A stretch of 64,000 nt of DNA from Gonocerus acuteangulatus (Eukaryota; Arthropoda; Insecta; Hemiptera; Coreidae), in the NCBI GenBank assembly GCA_946811695.1, contig OX328130.1, positions 72,449,232 to 72,513,231 of the forward strand. The letters run 5' to 3'. The stretch's first letter is position 1. Each line of letters opens with the position of its first letter. This document shows positions 10,922-19,412 of the stretch, piece after piece. The notes beneath the pieces are model-generated. The model did no database searches. It was not told where the DNA came from and saw only the letters and a program-made list of their open reading frames with translations. Made by a program: the position numbers and the translations under genes.

Positions 10922-11340
10922 TTAGGATGGAGTTTTTAATAAATGGAAGATGTTGGAGTAGGTAGAGGAGATGACTTCTTTGTCAATTTTGTCATTAACT
11001 GGATTATTTTCTAGGTGGATAAAAATTGATTCGGAAAGGAGGCGTTTTTCTTCGTTGGGTTCAGTGGAAAGGATGGAGTATTGGTCAAAACCAAAGTCAT
11101 GTCCGTCTGTGATGGCATGTCTAGTTAAAGCTGACTTTATGTCTTTATTCCGTACATCATTTTTGTGGTTGTTGATACGTTTTCTTACTGGGTTTTTAGT
11201 CTGTCCAATGTACGCACTATTGCAGTTGGGTGTGATGCAGGGGATTCTGTAGACTACATTGGTCCTGTCTTTTTGTGGGATAGGATCTTTAAGAGTCGTA
11301 TGTACGTTTTTCAGTTTGTTCTGTGTCGATAGTTTTATGT
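10922..11340 (-). pseudogene. GIY-YIG endonuclease domain of a Penelope-like element, 5'-truncated
   Basis: An open frame without a start codon runs from about 11340 to a stop at 10924-10922. It reads LKNVHTTLKDPIP, then the paired-cysteine motif IPCITPNC, the GIY-YIG signature NSAYIGQTKNPV, then RKRINNHKNDV with the catalytic-type arginine and histidine, then ALTRHAITDGHDF, and a conserved glutamate region in EKRLLSESIFIHL. In this family the domain nicks target DNA for element insertion. The domain itself appears uninterrupted, but the upstream reverse transcriptase is absent, so this copy cannot be autonomous. A frame on the opposite strand at 10971-11252 is a shadow. Confidence 0.88.
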
Positions 11341-11415
11341 CTTGTTTGTTCTGTGTTTTAGTTTTATGTCTATAAATAGTTTTATGTCTTGATTGAACAG
11401 TGTTTTAGACTAAAA

Positions 11416-12054
11416 CGTTTAGTTGTTGGCCTTAATCCATTTTATATTTTGTTGTAATTGGATCATAAAATTGATAATTTGAAACGTTTAAAAAAAATAT
11501 ATTACTACCGGGAAATATCTTCAGATTCCCAAACAATAAAATCACATTACTTAATCTGTAATTTATAATTAATTTAAAAGGAAGTTATGTTATACATATT
11601 AATATAATAGGGTCAGGAAGCTGTTAACAATAGTGTATTTTTTTAAGTTTTATATATATTCCTTAATTTATTTATCTTACAGTGATTTATGTCTTAATTA
11701 TTGGATGGATTAAGATTATTTAACTAGATATCGAATAAAGGTGAACATTTGAATTAAAATAAAATCGTTTTTCTGGGTAAGTAATAAGATAGAGTTTGGT
11801 TCAGCTGTTTTAAATAAATTTTATTGAATTCAGAGGGTAATGCAAAAGTTTGACAACTTCAGTTCCTGAAAAGGAAAGTGAAAATACAAGATCAAGTCAT
11901 AAAAAGTGGTTTAGTGTCATAATAATGGGACCGAGAACCACTTGATGTTTTCTGAAAGAAAAAAGAAAAAAACCTTAATCTGCTAAGCCCAAGTTGCAAA
12001 GAGACTGAGGAGATGAGAGGAGGACAAGCTCCCTCTGATGTAATTACGCTAAAA

Positions 12055-12056
<2 letters not shown>
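11416..12056. other. AT-rich DNA, nothing recognised
   Basis: No supported gene or repeat. A (TA)n tract follows at 12057. Confidence 0.55.

Positions 12057-12110
<54 letters not shown>
12057..12110. repeat. (TA)n microsatellite
   Basis: TA dinucleotide run directly left of a hammerhead half-element. Confidence 0.95.
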
Positions 12111-12112
<2 letters not shown>

Positions 12113-12114
12113 CT

Positions 12115-12285
12115 TTTTTATCCTAGTAGGCATGGGGTCATTAAAACAGTCTTCCCTTTTTTTATACAACTTTATTTATTGGGCCCGACATGTTTCGTGC
12201 GTCTTTTCTTCGCACCTCTTCAGGGGCACTTCTTGCAAGGAAGTCCTCTCGTTCCCAAGTACTCCCTCTGGAGTCCGGCTTATTA

Positions 12286-12289
<4 letters not shown>
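12115..12289 (-). mobile_element. Half copy of a hammerhead foldback element (compare FB3)
   Basis: Sequence from 'atcctagtaggcatggggtc' to 'gagtccggcttattact' matches one arm of the foldback at 16014-16368. Here the arm runs straight into (TA)n at 12290 instead of into its mirror copy. The far side of that tract, after another hammerhead fragment, resumes with 'ataagccggactccag' at 12537, the start of the opposite arm, as if the centre had been filled by later insertions. Confidence 0.75.
12183..12237 (-). ncRNA. Hammerhead ribozyme-like motif HHR2
   Basis: Minus strand: stem I GCCC/GGGC, CUGAAGA plus one extra G, stem II GUGCG/CGCAC with loop AAGAAAAGA, GAAA, then palindromic stem III ACAUGU and C as cleavage base. 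Identical core to HHR6 and HHR7. Confidence 0.85.

Positions 12290-12330
<41 letters not shown>
12290..12330. repeat. (TA)n microsatellite
   Basis: TA run between two hammerhead fragments. Confidence 0.95.
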
Positions 12331-12332
<2 letters not shown>

Positions 12333-12512
12333 TAGAAGGTAGAAAAATAATGTCTCTCCACTGTTTTTCAAAGTATTTATTAGCAAAAGCTTTTCGAGAA
12401 CATGGTTCTCATCGTCAGTGCATCTATTACTCCACCGGTAGTACTGCTAACAGCCTCTCCGAACCTTCTACGAAATCGAGAACTCCACAAATAACGCTGC
12501 ATACATCACAGA
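12333..12512 (-). mobile_element. Solo hammerhead-bearing fragment, distinct subfamily
   Basis: Lies between two (TA)n tracts. It holds HHR3 and about 100 bp beyond it, ending near 'gctgcatacatcacag'. No inverted partner is nearby. Confidence 0.6.
12383..12421 (-). ncRNA. Hammerhead ribozyme-like motif HHR3
   Basis: Minus strand: stem I GCA/UGC, CUGACGA plus U, stem II GAGAAC/GUUCUC, GAAA, palindromic stem III AAGCUU and U as the cleavage base (the least favoured H). All core positions are kept. Confidence 0.8.
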
Positions 12513-12552
12513 TATATATATATATATATATAAGTAATAAGCCGGACTCCAG

Positions 12553-12712
12553 GTTTAATGGCGTATCAACACTTGGGTATTAACGCCGGGCTATCTATAG
12601 GTTGCCAACAGCACGTGGCCGGTCACCCATTCAGGTACTGACCACGGCCGACGTTGCTTAACTTCGGCGATCAACGGAAACCGGTTTATTCAACGTGGCT
12701 ATGGCCGTTGAA
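12553..12712 (-). ncRNA. 5S rRNA-derived sequence, probably a 5S-type SINE or pseudogene
   Basis: On the minus strand, about 110 bases (12710 to 12601) follow 5S rRNA: CAACGGCCATAGCCACG at the start, the internal box A region GAAGTTAAGCAACGTCGG, and the box C region TGAATGGGTGACCGG, ending near CTGTTGGC. Compared with a usual 119-121 nt animal 5S, about ten bases are missing in the 3' third and stem pairs are altered. It continues without a T-run terminator into an unrelated 50-base tail (12553-12600, 'ttaatacccaagtgttgat' on that strand), which suggests a 5S-derived SINE head rather than a 5S gene. Confidence 0.75.
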
Positions 12713-13330
12713 TTGTTTCTATTTTTGCTTTACTTTCATAATTTGGAAGAGGAGTGATTTTCTAAAAGTTGTCGCTAACCAGAAGCTTTTAATAATTTGA
12801 ACTTTTTGAATTGATATTTCGGCTTGAACGAGATAATTGTGAACATTGAATGTGCATTACCCTTAAAGCAAGTTTAATGCTGATTTTAAAATTGCAACGA
12901 ATTGTTGGAAACAATGCGCACAAGCAGAGGAAATTGGTGTTGTACTAAAAAAACACGTTTTTTTTTCGAAAGAACCTTTAGAGCGCCGTATTTCTGGAAC
13001 GGAGTGAGGTAGAAATCTGTGATTGGTGGTGTTGAAATACATTTTTTTGTATAGTTTCACCCCCTGAAGGATTGTCATTAACTTGCTATACACCCTGTAT
13101 AGTTTTCAACGTGTTAGCCGTGAATATGTGTAAAACAGCATTGTAATCAGTTCATTGATAGCCACACATCTGATGGAGGCTTATCTACTAACGCAAGGTT
13201 TTAGAAGTAGTATCTGCCAAACATATAGATTTTACAATTGGTATCCAACATAGGCGAACATTTTGGAGTTAGTAAATGCCCTTCATGAATGCTTCAGACT
13301 GTGAAGTTCAGAGTCGGTATCTTAAACACC
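12713..13330. other. Nothing recognised
   Basis: AT-rich spacer with no supported coding or repeat feature. Confidence 0.5.
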
Positions 13331-14133
13331 TTAAGGCTTTACCTACATTGGACCCTTATTTCTCCCGATCCGATTTCGTTTGAACGACAACGGCCGACGT
13401 GAGTGCCTACATTGGTCTCGGCCCGATCCGATTTAGTCACAGCTCGTCAGCAATGACCTTGTAGTGAAGTGATATGATTGATTAATTTATGAAATACCAC
13501 CTAATAAGCATAGAAAACGTTGATCAGGTTGAATGTTGGAGGTAAAAGAAGAATTAGTATTACTATTTTAAAATTATTTATAAGAAATATAGCTAGAAGG
13601 TTATAAGCATTGGAAGGGTATATAAACATTGGATGGTAATAAACGTCTTTCCACATAATTAAATAAACAAGGGAAACAAAAAACAAAAATGTGAATCGAC
13701 AAAGTTGTTCTGAATAGTATTAGTTTTCATTCATGAAAAAAATACATTGAAATCGGTTAATATGTAGAGGCTGTAGACCTATTTGAAACACAATATGTGG
13801 TTGGGCGCCATTTTTCTTCGGTCCGAAATCCATCTAAAAACAAACAAGTTTAAACGGCCAAGAATCGGATCTGATCGGCTTGGGACCAATGTAGGAATTG
13901 AGATGCATGCATTGCTGTCGGTGGCTATAGGATCGGATCTGATCGGGTCGGGTCGGGACGGGACCAATGTAGGCATTGAGATGCATGTGCGGCAATCCCA
14001 TCGGATCGTGTCGGGTCGGACCCGATCGGATCGGATCGGGACCAATGTAGGCACATCCATTGAGATCCACGTTTGACTGTCGGTGGCTATCGGATCGGAC
14101 CGGATCGGGTCCAATGTAGGTGCCCCCTAAGGC
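13331..14133. mobile_element. TIR element H1 (superfamily unresolved)
   Basis: Left end carries ACCTACATTGGACCC, right end its complement GGGTCCAATGTAGGT, near 'ccttaagg' and 'cctaagg'. Subterminal regions repeat the words cgatccgat/atcggatcgg and 'accaatgtagg' several times on both sides. The middle is AT-rich and non-coding. The same ends occur at 27126 and 30440, bounding a larger unit. I cannot fix the target duplication, so the superfamily stays open. Overlapping long frames near 13780-14114 are products of the repeated word. Confidence 0.7.
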
Positions 14134-14204
14134 TTCAAAAGAGCTAGGCTACCTCATCAGCCCTTAAACCTGATTTCTTTTATAAATGGAGACTTAAGTG
14201 CAAG

Positions 14205-14290
14205 TATGTTCCGCGCCTAGAGCGTTCCGAGGGGGAATCGTCCATAAATTGAGGCGCCTTAAGATGATGCAGTTCCTGATAGTCGGACTT
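14205..14290 (-). repeat. Fragment of dispersed repeat R-C end
   Basis: Contains 'gatgatgcagttcctgatagtcgg' type sequence followed by a T run, matching in reverse the terminus at 51921 (AAAAAGTCCGACTCGCAGG) and at 36148. Confidence 0.55.
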
Positions 14291-14399
14291 TTTTAAAGAT
14301 TCTTAATTATTTTAAAAGACGATAATGAGCAGCCAGCTTCTTAATAGCTGTGATAAGCTCTAATTTATAAAAATAACAATATTCTTCTTCTATCTTTAT

Positions 14400-14545
14400 T
14401 TATTTAAAGAAAACAAATATTGACTATTTAATTTGACTGACCTTTTTTTTTTTTTTCAGAATAGTGAACAAGACCCTCACCTGAAAACAGAAAACATTGA
14501 ATTAGTAATAACCTAAAAAGGAATACACTCTATATACTCTTATAT
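14400..14545 (+). repeat. Dispersed repeat R-F, copy 1
   Basis: 'tgactatttaatttgactgac', a T run, 'cagaatagtgaacaag' and 'ctaaaaaggaatacactcta' recur at 55895-56020. Both copies lead into a (TA)n tract with hammerhead-foldback remains. Confidence 0.7.
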
Positions 14546-14564
14546 ATATATGTGTATATATATA

Positions 14565-14591
14565 CATAGAAAGAAGCCGTTCCACAATTCA

Positions 14592-14634
<43 letters not shown>

Positions 14635-14740
14635 TTTAACGGGTGTCATTTTTGGTTTCTACTAGGTAGGATCTATAAAGATTTAAAGAATCTTTTTGAA
14701 AAATTCCGTACCTCAATAGCTACTTTCCTTCGGAGGAATG
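14565..14740 (+). repeat. Foldback remnant plus right end of repeat R-B
   Basis: 'agaagccgttccacaattcaaac' resembles the right edge of FB1 or FB6. After (TA)n at 14597-14631, bases 14632-14736 match the right end of R-B ('aaattttaacggg', 'ctactaggtaggat', 'gctactttccttcgg'). Confidence 0.65.
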
Positions 14741-14995
14741 TGCTAAAAATCAGCCCCGTAACAAGCGACGAGGGACCAAAGGAGCAGATGCTGTAGAGCT
14801 ATCTGATTCTTCACCATACGGCTGGAGGAGGATAGTGTGGTCAGTACTCCGGTCAACTGATTATCCCATTTACAAATACCCATTATAGGCTGAGTGGGCC
14901 TAGGGGCGGTCTGAGACCTCAGACTTTCGAACGATGACACTATAAGATAAAATCATCAGTGCGATTCCGAGTTTCGAATTCTGGCCCTAGAGTAC
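14741..14995 (-). mobile_element. tRNA-derived SINE1, old degraded copy
   Basis: On the minus strand the head region (gaattcgaaactcgg near 14970) and the 3' region 'gaatcagatagctctacagc', 'ggggctgattttt' match the copy at 39032-39401. Many substitutions and deletions indicate age. Confidence 0.6.
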
Positions 14996-15269
14996 ATGCG
15001 TGGAGTTCCATTTGTATAAGGTAAGATGGATGCAAATATGGCATTCCATTGTCATAAAAAATACACACTTTAAAACAATTAATTTATGATTGAAGTACAT
15101 ATTGTATTGATAATATAACTATTTTCCTGCTATGGTGTTTCAAGAATAAAATTTACTTATGTTATGATTATTCTTCAACTGACCCTTTTCTAAATATTCT
15201 TATCCTCGTGGACGGCGGAAGGTCAACAAATAAAATCTTCACCACTCAGTATCACCAACTTTATTTCAT

Positions 15270-15309
15270 CCCTACATGTTTCACACCTTTATTGGTGCCT
15301 CTTCAGGGG
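15270..15309 (-). ncRNA. Hammerhead ribozyme-like motif HHR4
   Basis: Minus strand: stem I CCC/GGG extended by UUU/AAA, CUGAAGA plus G, stem II GCACC/GGUGU with loop AAUAAA, GAAA, palindromic ACAUGU, A as cleavage base. Confidence 0.82.
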
Positions 15310-15470
15310 AAAAAATTACAAAAATAAAACTTACAGCCTACACCTGAGGAGGATAACCTTCCACCAGTACGGCCACGTCTAGAATGATCATGGTCTAGAA
15401 GACGTGGCCGTACTGGTGGAAGGTTATCCTCCTCAGGTGTAGGCTGTAAGTTTTATTTTTGTAATTTTTT

Positions 15471-15510
15471 CCCCTGAAGAGGCACCAATAAAGGTGTGAA
15501 ACATGTAGGG
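15471..15510 (+). ncRNA. Hammerhead ribozyme-like motif HHR5
   Basis: Mirror partner of HHR4 on the plus strand with the same stems and core. Outward facing. Confidence 0.85.
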
Positions 15511-15582
15511 ATGAAATAAAGTTGGTGATACTGAGTGGTGAAGATTTTATTTGTTGACCTTCCGCCGTCCACGAAGATAAGG

Positions 15583-15948
15583 ACTTATGTTATATATTTG
15601 TGTTTAATTTTTACAGATTGTCATAAGCGGAATACATTTTTGAAAAACATGAGCGATAAATGTTATCTAGGAAAAATAACGTCAACCTTGAACTTCAAGG
15701 AATTTGGTATCAGCTCGATATAAGCGGGTTTTGCTTACAAGTGAAAAAGTTCATAAATTATTCATGAACTGTTTTGCAAGCGATTAATTCGATCTTTAAG
15801 GATATTGTTTAAGCAACTAATAGCAATTAGCTTTAGTCGAAGTATGGAATTATACCGACAACTTAATTACTTGGAACAACAACATCTCAGCTTAAAACAT
15901 ATCTACAACCGACTAGAAAATTACATGTTTGTCATTTATCAAGAAAAT

Positions 15949-15986
<38 letters not shown>

Positions 15987-16013
15987 TATTCTTATAGATG
16001 ACCCAAAATATCC
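15583..16013. other. Nothing recognised, with a (TA)n tract at 15953-15981
   Basis: AT-rich sequence. Short frames have no domain resemblance. Confidence 0.5.
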
Positions 16014-16088
16014 AAATTCTTTTTTATCCTAGTAGGCATGAGGTCATTAAAGCAGTCTTCCCTTTTTTTATACTACTTTATTTATTGG

Positions 16089-16133
16089 GCCCGACATGTT
16101 TCGTGCGTCTTTTCTTCGCACCTCTTCAGGGGC
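16089..16133 (-). ncRNA. Hammerhead ribozyme-like motif HHR6
   Basis: Stem I GCCC/GGGC, CUGAAGA plus G, stem II GUGCG/CGCAC, GAAA, palindromic ACAUGU, C. Confidence 0.85.
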
Positions 16134-16256
16134 ACTTCTTGCAAGGAAGTCCTCTCGTTCCCAAGTACTCCCTCCGGAGTCCGGCTTATTACTGAGAATA
16201 ATAAGCCGGACTCCAGAGGGAGTACTTGGGAACGAGAGGACTTCCTTGCAAGAAGT

Positions 16257-16301
16257 GCCCCTGAAGAGGTGCGAAGAAAAGACGCACGAAACATGTCGGG
16301 C
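16257..16301 (+). ncRNA. Hammerhead ribozyme-like motif HHR7
   Basis: Plus-strand partner of HHR6 with identical stems and core; 'ccaataaataaag' follows the cleavage side. Confidence 0.87.
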
Positions 16302-16372
16302 CCAATAAATAAAGTAGTATAAAAAAAGGGAAGGCTGCTTTAATGACCCCATGCCTACTAGGATATAAAAGA

Positions 16373-16378
<6 letters not shown>

Positions 16379-16420
<42 letters not shown>
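16379..16420. repeat. (TA)n microsatellite
   Basis: TA run between FB3 and the 3' end of a Helitron; the Helitron appears to have inserted in it. Confidence 0.95.
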
Positions 16421-16422
<2 letters not shown>

Positions 16423-16944
16423 CTAGCTGTTACCCGGCGTGCTATGCTACGCCTACTTTCTGCATCTATAAAAGCAAAAATAAATTAGAAACCAAATAAT
16501 TAATATTAAAATCTAATATCGCAAATCTGTAACTATTTGGGTTCATTATTTCGAACTCGTGATCTCCGAACTGTGAGTCAAAGACGATTTTAACCAAGCC
16601 TATGACTCTCCCCGTGTGGAGAACTACCTTTGTGCCACGAGGTCAAACGGTGTGGATTTATATAAGGAACAAACATACAGACAGAGAGCTGGTAGACGTT
16701 CTTGACCTAGTCTACGACACTCACCGTATCACGACCTATTTGTGTGCAAAGTTTGGTCAAAATCGGACGAAGGGTGTAGATTTGTTTAAGGAACAAACAT
16801 ACAGACAGACAGCTGGTAGACGTTTTTGACTGAGCTTACGACACTTCCTGGATCAAGATTTACCTTTGTGCCAATTTTGGTCAAAATCGGTCAAACGTGT
16901 GGATTTGTATAAGGAGCAAACAGACAAACGGACAAACAGACAGA

Positions 16945-16990
<46 letters not shown>
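16423..16990 (-). mobile_element. Non-autonomous Helitron HelN1, copy with one 3' end
   Basis: On the minus strand the 3' end reads GGCGTAGCATAGCACGCC (a hairpin with GGCG/CGCC), then GGGTAACAG and CTAG at 16426-16423, followed by T. Helitrons end in a short hairpin about ten bases before CTRR and insert between A and T. The 5' end, 'cacgtgtctgtctgtttgtcc' on that strand, merges into (TA)n at 16951-17008, so its exact start is unclear. The body repeats 'ggtcaaaatcgg' and 'aaggaacaaacatacagacag' three times. No Rep/helicase coding. Confidence 0.78.

Positions 16991-17008
<18 letters not shown>
16951..17008. repeat. (TA)n microsatellite
   Basis: Long TA run at the 5' border of the HelN1 copy. 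Confidence 0.95.
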
Positions 17009-17011
<3 letters not shown>

Positions 17012-17044
17012 AACTTTCAAGCTGCTTCGCTAGGAATTAGATGT

Positions 17045-17154
17045 GTTTTCTGTATCTCGGCTTCTTTCTCCAGCGGTCTTGCTCCTCCTTTCATCGCAAT
17101 ATTTCGATGAAAGGAGGAGGAAGACCGCTGGAGAAAGAAGCCGAGTTGCAGAAA

Positions 17155-17160
<6 letters not shown>
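17045..17160. mobile_element. Short foldback, truncated hammerhead family (FB1/FB6 type)
   Basis: Arms 'ctcggcttctttctccagcgg' and its complement flank a short centre with 'gcaatatttcgatg'. GAAAUAUUGC from the 3' part of the hammerhead is kept, but the CUGANGA side is lost, so no ribozyme can form. Bordered on the right by (TA)n. Confidence 0.65.
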
Positions 17161-17166
<6 letters not shown>

Positions 17167-17198
<32 letters not shown>

Positions 17199-17233
17199 AC
17201 ATATATATATGTATATATATATATAGATAGATA
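17167..17233. repeat. (TA)n microsatellite
   Basis: Interrupted TA run with a CACA left border. Confidence 0.9.
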
Positions 17234-17283
17234 GATGAAAATTCTGTATTTTGTTTACATGGGCAAAAAAAACATTCCTCATT

Positions 17284-17430
17284 TAACAATTATAAATATA
17301 CATTATTTAAATCTTAATAATAATAATAATCGAAATTATAAATATACATTATTTAAATCTTAATAATAATAATAATCGAAATTATAAATATAAATTATTT
17401 AAATCTTAATAATAATAGTAATCGAAATTA
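17284..17430. repeat. Tandem repeat, about 47 bp, three units
   Basis: 'aattataaatatacattatt' then 'aaatcttaataataat' recurs at about 17288, 17335 and 17382 with single-base changes. Confidence 0.85.
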
Positions 17431-17600
17431 ACAGTCATTTCCATCAGAAACTATGGATTTAGCTAAAATTTTTTTGCAGACTTTGGTAATTTTTTGCAAA
17501 GTGAGATGGAGATAGCTAGCCGTTGCGGTGATACGAATTCAAGGTATGGTTGGGATTCGGCGAGGAGAAAAACCGACAGATCTTCAGGAAGAAATTTATA

Positions 17601-17640
17601 TGGGACGTTTTGGCTGTACTTGGGCAGCCTTCTTCAGCAC
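17601..17640 (-). ncRNA. Hammerhead-like motif HHR8, core mutated
   Basis: Minus strand: CUGAAGA plus A, stem II GGCUG/CAGCC, then AAAA in place of the invariant GAAA, followed by CGUC. The G12 to A change should inactivate cleavage. Confidence 0.72.
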
Positions 17641-17757
17641 TAAAAATGCCTAGGGGGCACGGAGGAAGACCAAGAAGAAATTCAGGTGACCATGGTTGAA
17701 TGTACCCCAACTTTTCACCATGGTCATTCTGGTCTCCTCCCTCCCCCCCTAAGCATT

Positions 17758-17810
17758 TTCTAGTGCTGAAGACGGCTGCCAATGTGCAGCCGAAACGTCC
17801 AATATAGATT
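17758..17810 (+). ncRNA. Hammerhead ribozyme-like motif HHR9
   Basis: Stem I UG/CA, then UCUA/UAGA after an internal loop; CUGAAGA plus C; stem II GGCUGC/GCAGCC; GAAA; palindromic ACGU; C as cleavage base. Core intact, unlike its partner HHR8. Confidence 0.85.
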
Positions 17811-17862
17811 TCTTCCGTTTTTTCCTCCTAGCCGAATCCCAACCATCCCTTGACTCCGTATT

Positions 17863-19100
17863 GAAATATTTTTTAAGCTTTAATTAAGGAAGTATTTACA
17901 AAAAAAAAAATGTATTAACAAATATGAGGACTTTTTGGAGTTTCGTATATTTTCTAAAATATCTGGACAACTTTTGTGAAATAGTGTTAAATGCAAGGTA
18001 AATATTGCTGTTGGAAAGGTTACTAAATTCTCTACATGAGTCCACGCAGGAAGATGTTACGCCCATAACTGAAGCATGATCTACTGCCTCAACGGAACCC
18101 GACTTAGCGAGAAATAGGAACACACGACGTTTCCTGGAATTTGAAGGATTTTAGAATTTTCTTAGCCGACAATTTAACCATTAAATTTTATGAAACTAGA
18201 GATATATAATGCTCAAATATCAAGGAGGACCTAAAAGTATTTAAATGAACTCTTGACCAACAATACAAATTGTTCTTTGAAGTGGTACTCAGGAAATTTG
18301 AAGACTCTTAATCTCTGCACCTTGAAAATGGAAGACATGAAAGAACATTATGACACTTCTTCGCCATCATAACCATCAATAAATGTAGTAGCCTATTTAT
18401 TATACCTCATCACTCAATGTGAAAAGTGAAGTTTTTATTTTTGTGATTATAATTATTGTTTAAATGTTAACGTCAAGTTTATGATTATTCGAAGCGGAAA
18501 TAATTGAAATATGCATGTATTTTTTTTTAATATCTATTTGTGCTAGAGAAAATTTTCCTTTTATTATTTTACTTTCAATAGTAATATTTTTTTTAATTTT
18601 ATATAATTTTTTTCTCTGTTGAATAGGTATTTGTTGATTTTTCTTATTATTATTTTTTTAATTACTGTTTATACACCACTATGTCTTATACATCATTTAA
18701 ACAGACTCCCTGTAAATTGTAATTGTAATTTACAAAATACAGTAATTATTGATTGATTGATAAATTCTCTACAAAAGTGGTTCGGAAGTAATTTCCGATG
18801 AGACGACCCCAGTTGTAGAAATATGTGCTTAAAACTTCAAAACTGTTGGTTCCGCTGCTTTTAACGTTTCTCTGCGAATGTTTTCCTCAGTTTTTATTAC
18901 TGGCTGTTTTTATCAGCAAAATGAATTTGTCAATAAAACAAGAAACGTAAAGAGAGAAAATAATTTTTTGTTGTTTATAATAGAGCTTATGTCGAAGAGG
19001 CCTAGCGAGTAATTTCCTTTAGTTTCTGTTCATATTGACGCCTAAAATCTCACTATTCTTTAAGTTTTTCACGACATACTACATTTTTCTATTTCAAATG
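17863..19100. other. Mostly unassigned; contains diverged dispersed repeat R-D near 18880-19085
   Basis: The end of this interval ('aaaatgaatttgtcaataaaac', 'ttttttgttgtttataatag', 'gaagaggcctagcgagtaattt') recurs in diverged form at 19435-19600 and partly near 28320-28450 and 34560-34640. The rest shows nothing I recognise. Confidence 0.5.
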
Positions 19101-19109
19101 AGACCTGCA

Positions 19110-19412
19110 GGGGGCGAGGTATGCTCAGTGGTAGAGCACTGGACTCGTATGCTGGAGGACATGAGTTCAAATCCCTAGCATAGTACTAAAGATTTTATCT
19201 TTAGTACGTCTTCGTTCATGGGTTGGATTCCGCCTCCCTGACTGTTCCTAAGCCAACCCAGTCTTTAATTAATTTATTAATGGGTACCTTGGTGCAAATG
19301 ACCATAGCAGTCGAAGGCGCAAAGGGGAAAATCAGGCGGCCGGAGCATAGTACTCACAACGCTATCTTCATAGTATGGTCATGAATCAGATACCTCTATA
19401 GTATATGCCCCT
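19110..19412 (+). mobile_element. tRNA-derived SINE1
   Basis: Head resembles a tRNA: ggggcgaggtatgctcagtgg with a box A-like tgctcagtggt, and gagttcaaatcc as box B. It is followed by an unrelated body shared with the copies at 22512 and 39032 ('ctaaagattttatc', 'agccaacccagtctttaatt', 'aaaatcaggcggccgg', 'gaatcagatacctct'). The head would serve as an internal RNA polymerase III promoter. This is not a tRNA gene, since no acceptor stem closes. Confidence 0.82.

Larger units (their letters stand above)
10284..11415 (-). mobile_element. Penelope-like element, 3' part (GIY-YIG endonuclease, 3' UTR, hammerhead)
   Basis: Reading the minus strand, a GIY-YIG endonuclease frame (11340 down to 10922) is followed by about 550 bp of 3' UTR with an internal (TA)n tract (10416-10480) and then a hammerhead motif (10328-10366), ending in 'aataaaacc'. 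This order, reverse transcriptase then GIY-YIG then hammerhead-bearing terminal repeat, is the known layout of Penelope-like elements. The reverse transcriptase part is missing: the copy is truncated near 11400, where a short repeated word (agacataaaactat) garbles the sequence. It is the only autonomous-type relative of the many hammerhead elements in the window. Confidence 0.85.
15203..15582. mobile_element. Hammerhead foldback element FB2
   Basis: Arms of about 185 bp, 15203-15388 and 15392-15582, are almost perfect reverse complements, from 'ctcgtggacggcggaaggtc' inward to 'cctcaggtgtaggctgtaag' and the centre at about 15390. Each arm carries one hammerhead facing outward (HHR4 minus, HHR5 plus), followed on its own strand by 'gggatgaaataaag' and the arm's outer end. 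No coding capacity. I take it to be a non-autonomous, Penelope-related unit. Confidence 0.85.
16014..16368. mobile_element. Hammerhead foldback element FB3
   Basis: Arms of about 170 bp (16019-16195 and 16200-16365) are near-identical reverse complements, from 'atcctagtaggcatg' to 'ggagtccggcttattact'. HHR6 lies in the left arm on the minus strand and HHR7 in the right arm on the plus strand, both facing out. A (TA)n tract abuts the right side. The frames on both strands with nearly the same amino acids are a consequence of the palindrome, not genes. A half copy lies at 12115. Confidence 0.88.
17533..17862. mobile_element. Hammerhead foldback element FB4
   Basis: Outer sequences 'caaggtatggttgggattcgg' and 'ccgaatcccaaccatcccttg' pair, and the arms each carry one outward hammerhead (HHR8 minus, HHR9 plus). 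The arms are more diverged than in FB2 and FB3. The centre near 17690-17710 contains 'accatggttgaatgtacccc' type mirrored words. Confidence 0.78.

Noticed and set aside
10971..11252. 93-codon plus-strand frame
   Set aside because: Shadow of the GIY-YIG endonuclease frame on the opposite strand.
13779..14114. Frames rich in RSDP/IGSD repeats
   Set aside because: They reflect the repeated cggatcgg word of the H1 element.
16038..16352. Four overlapping 70-94 codon frames with almost the same protein on both strands
   Set aside because: Produced by the perfect palindrome of FB3.
19110..19185. tRNA gene
   Set aside because: Box A and box B are present, but no acceptor stem closes, and the same head continues into a SINE body in several copies.
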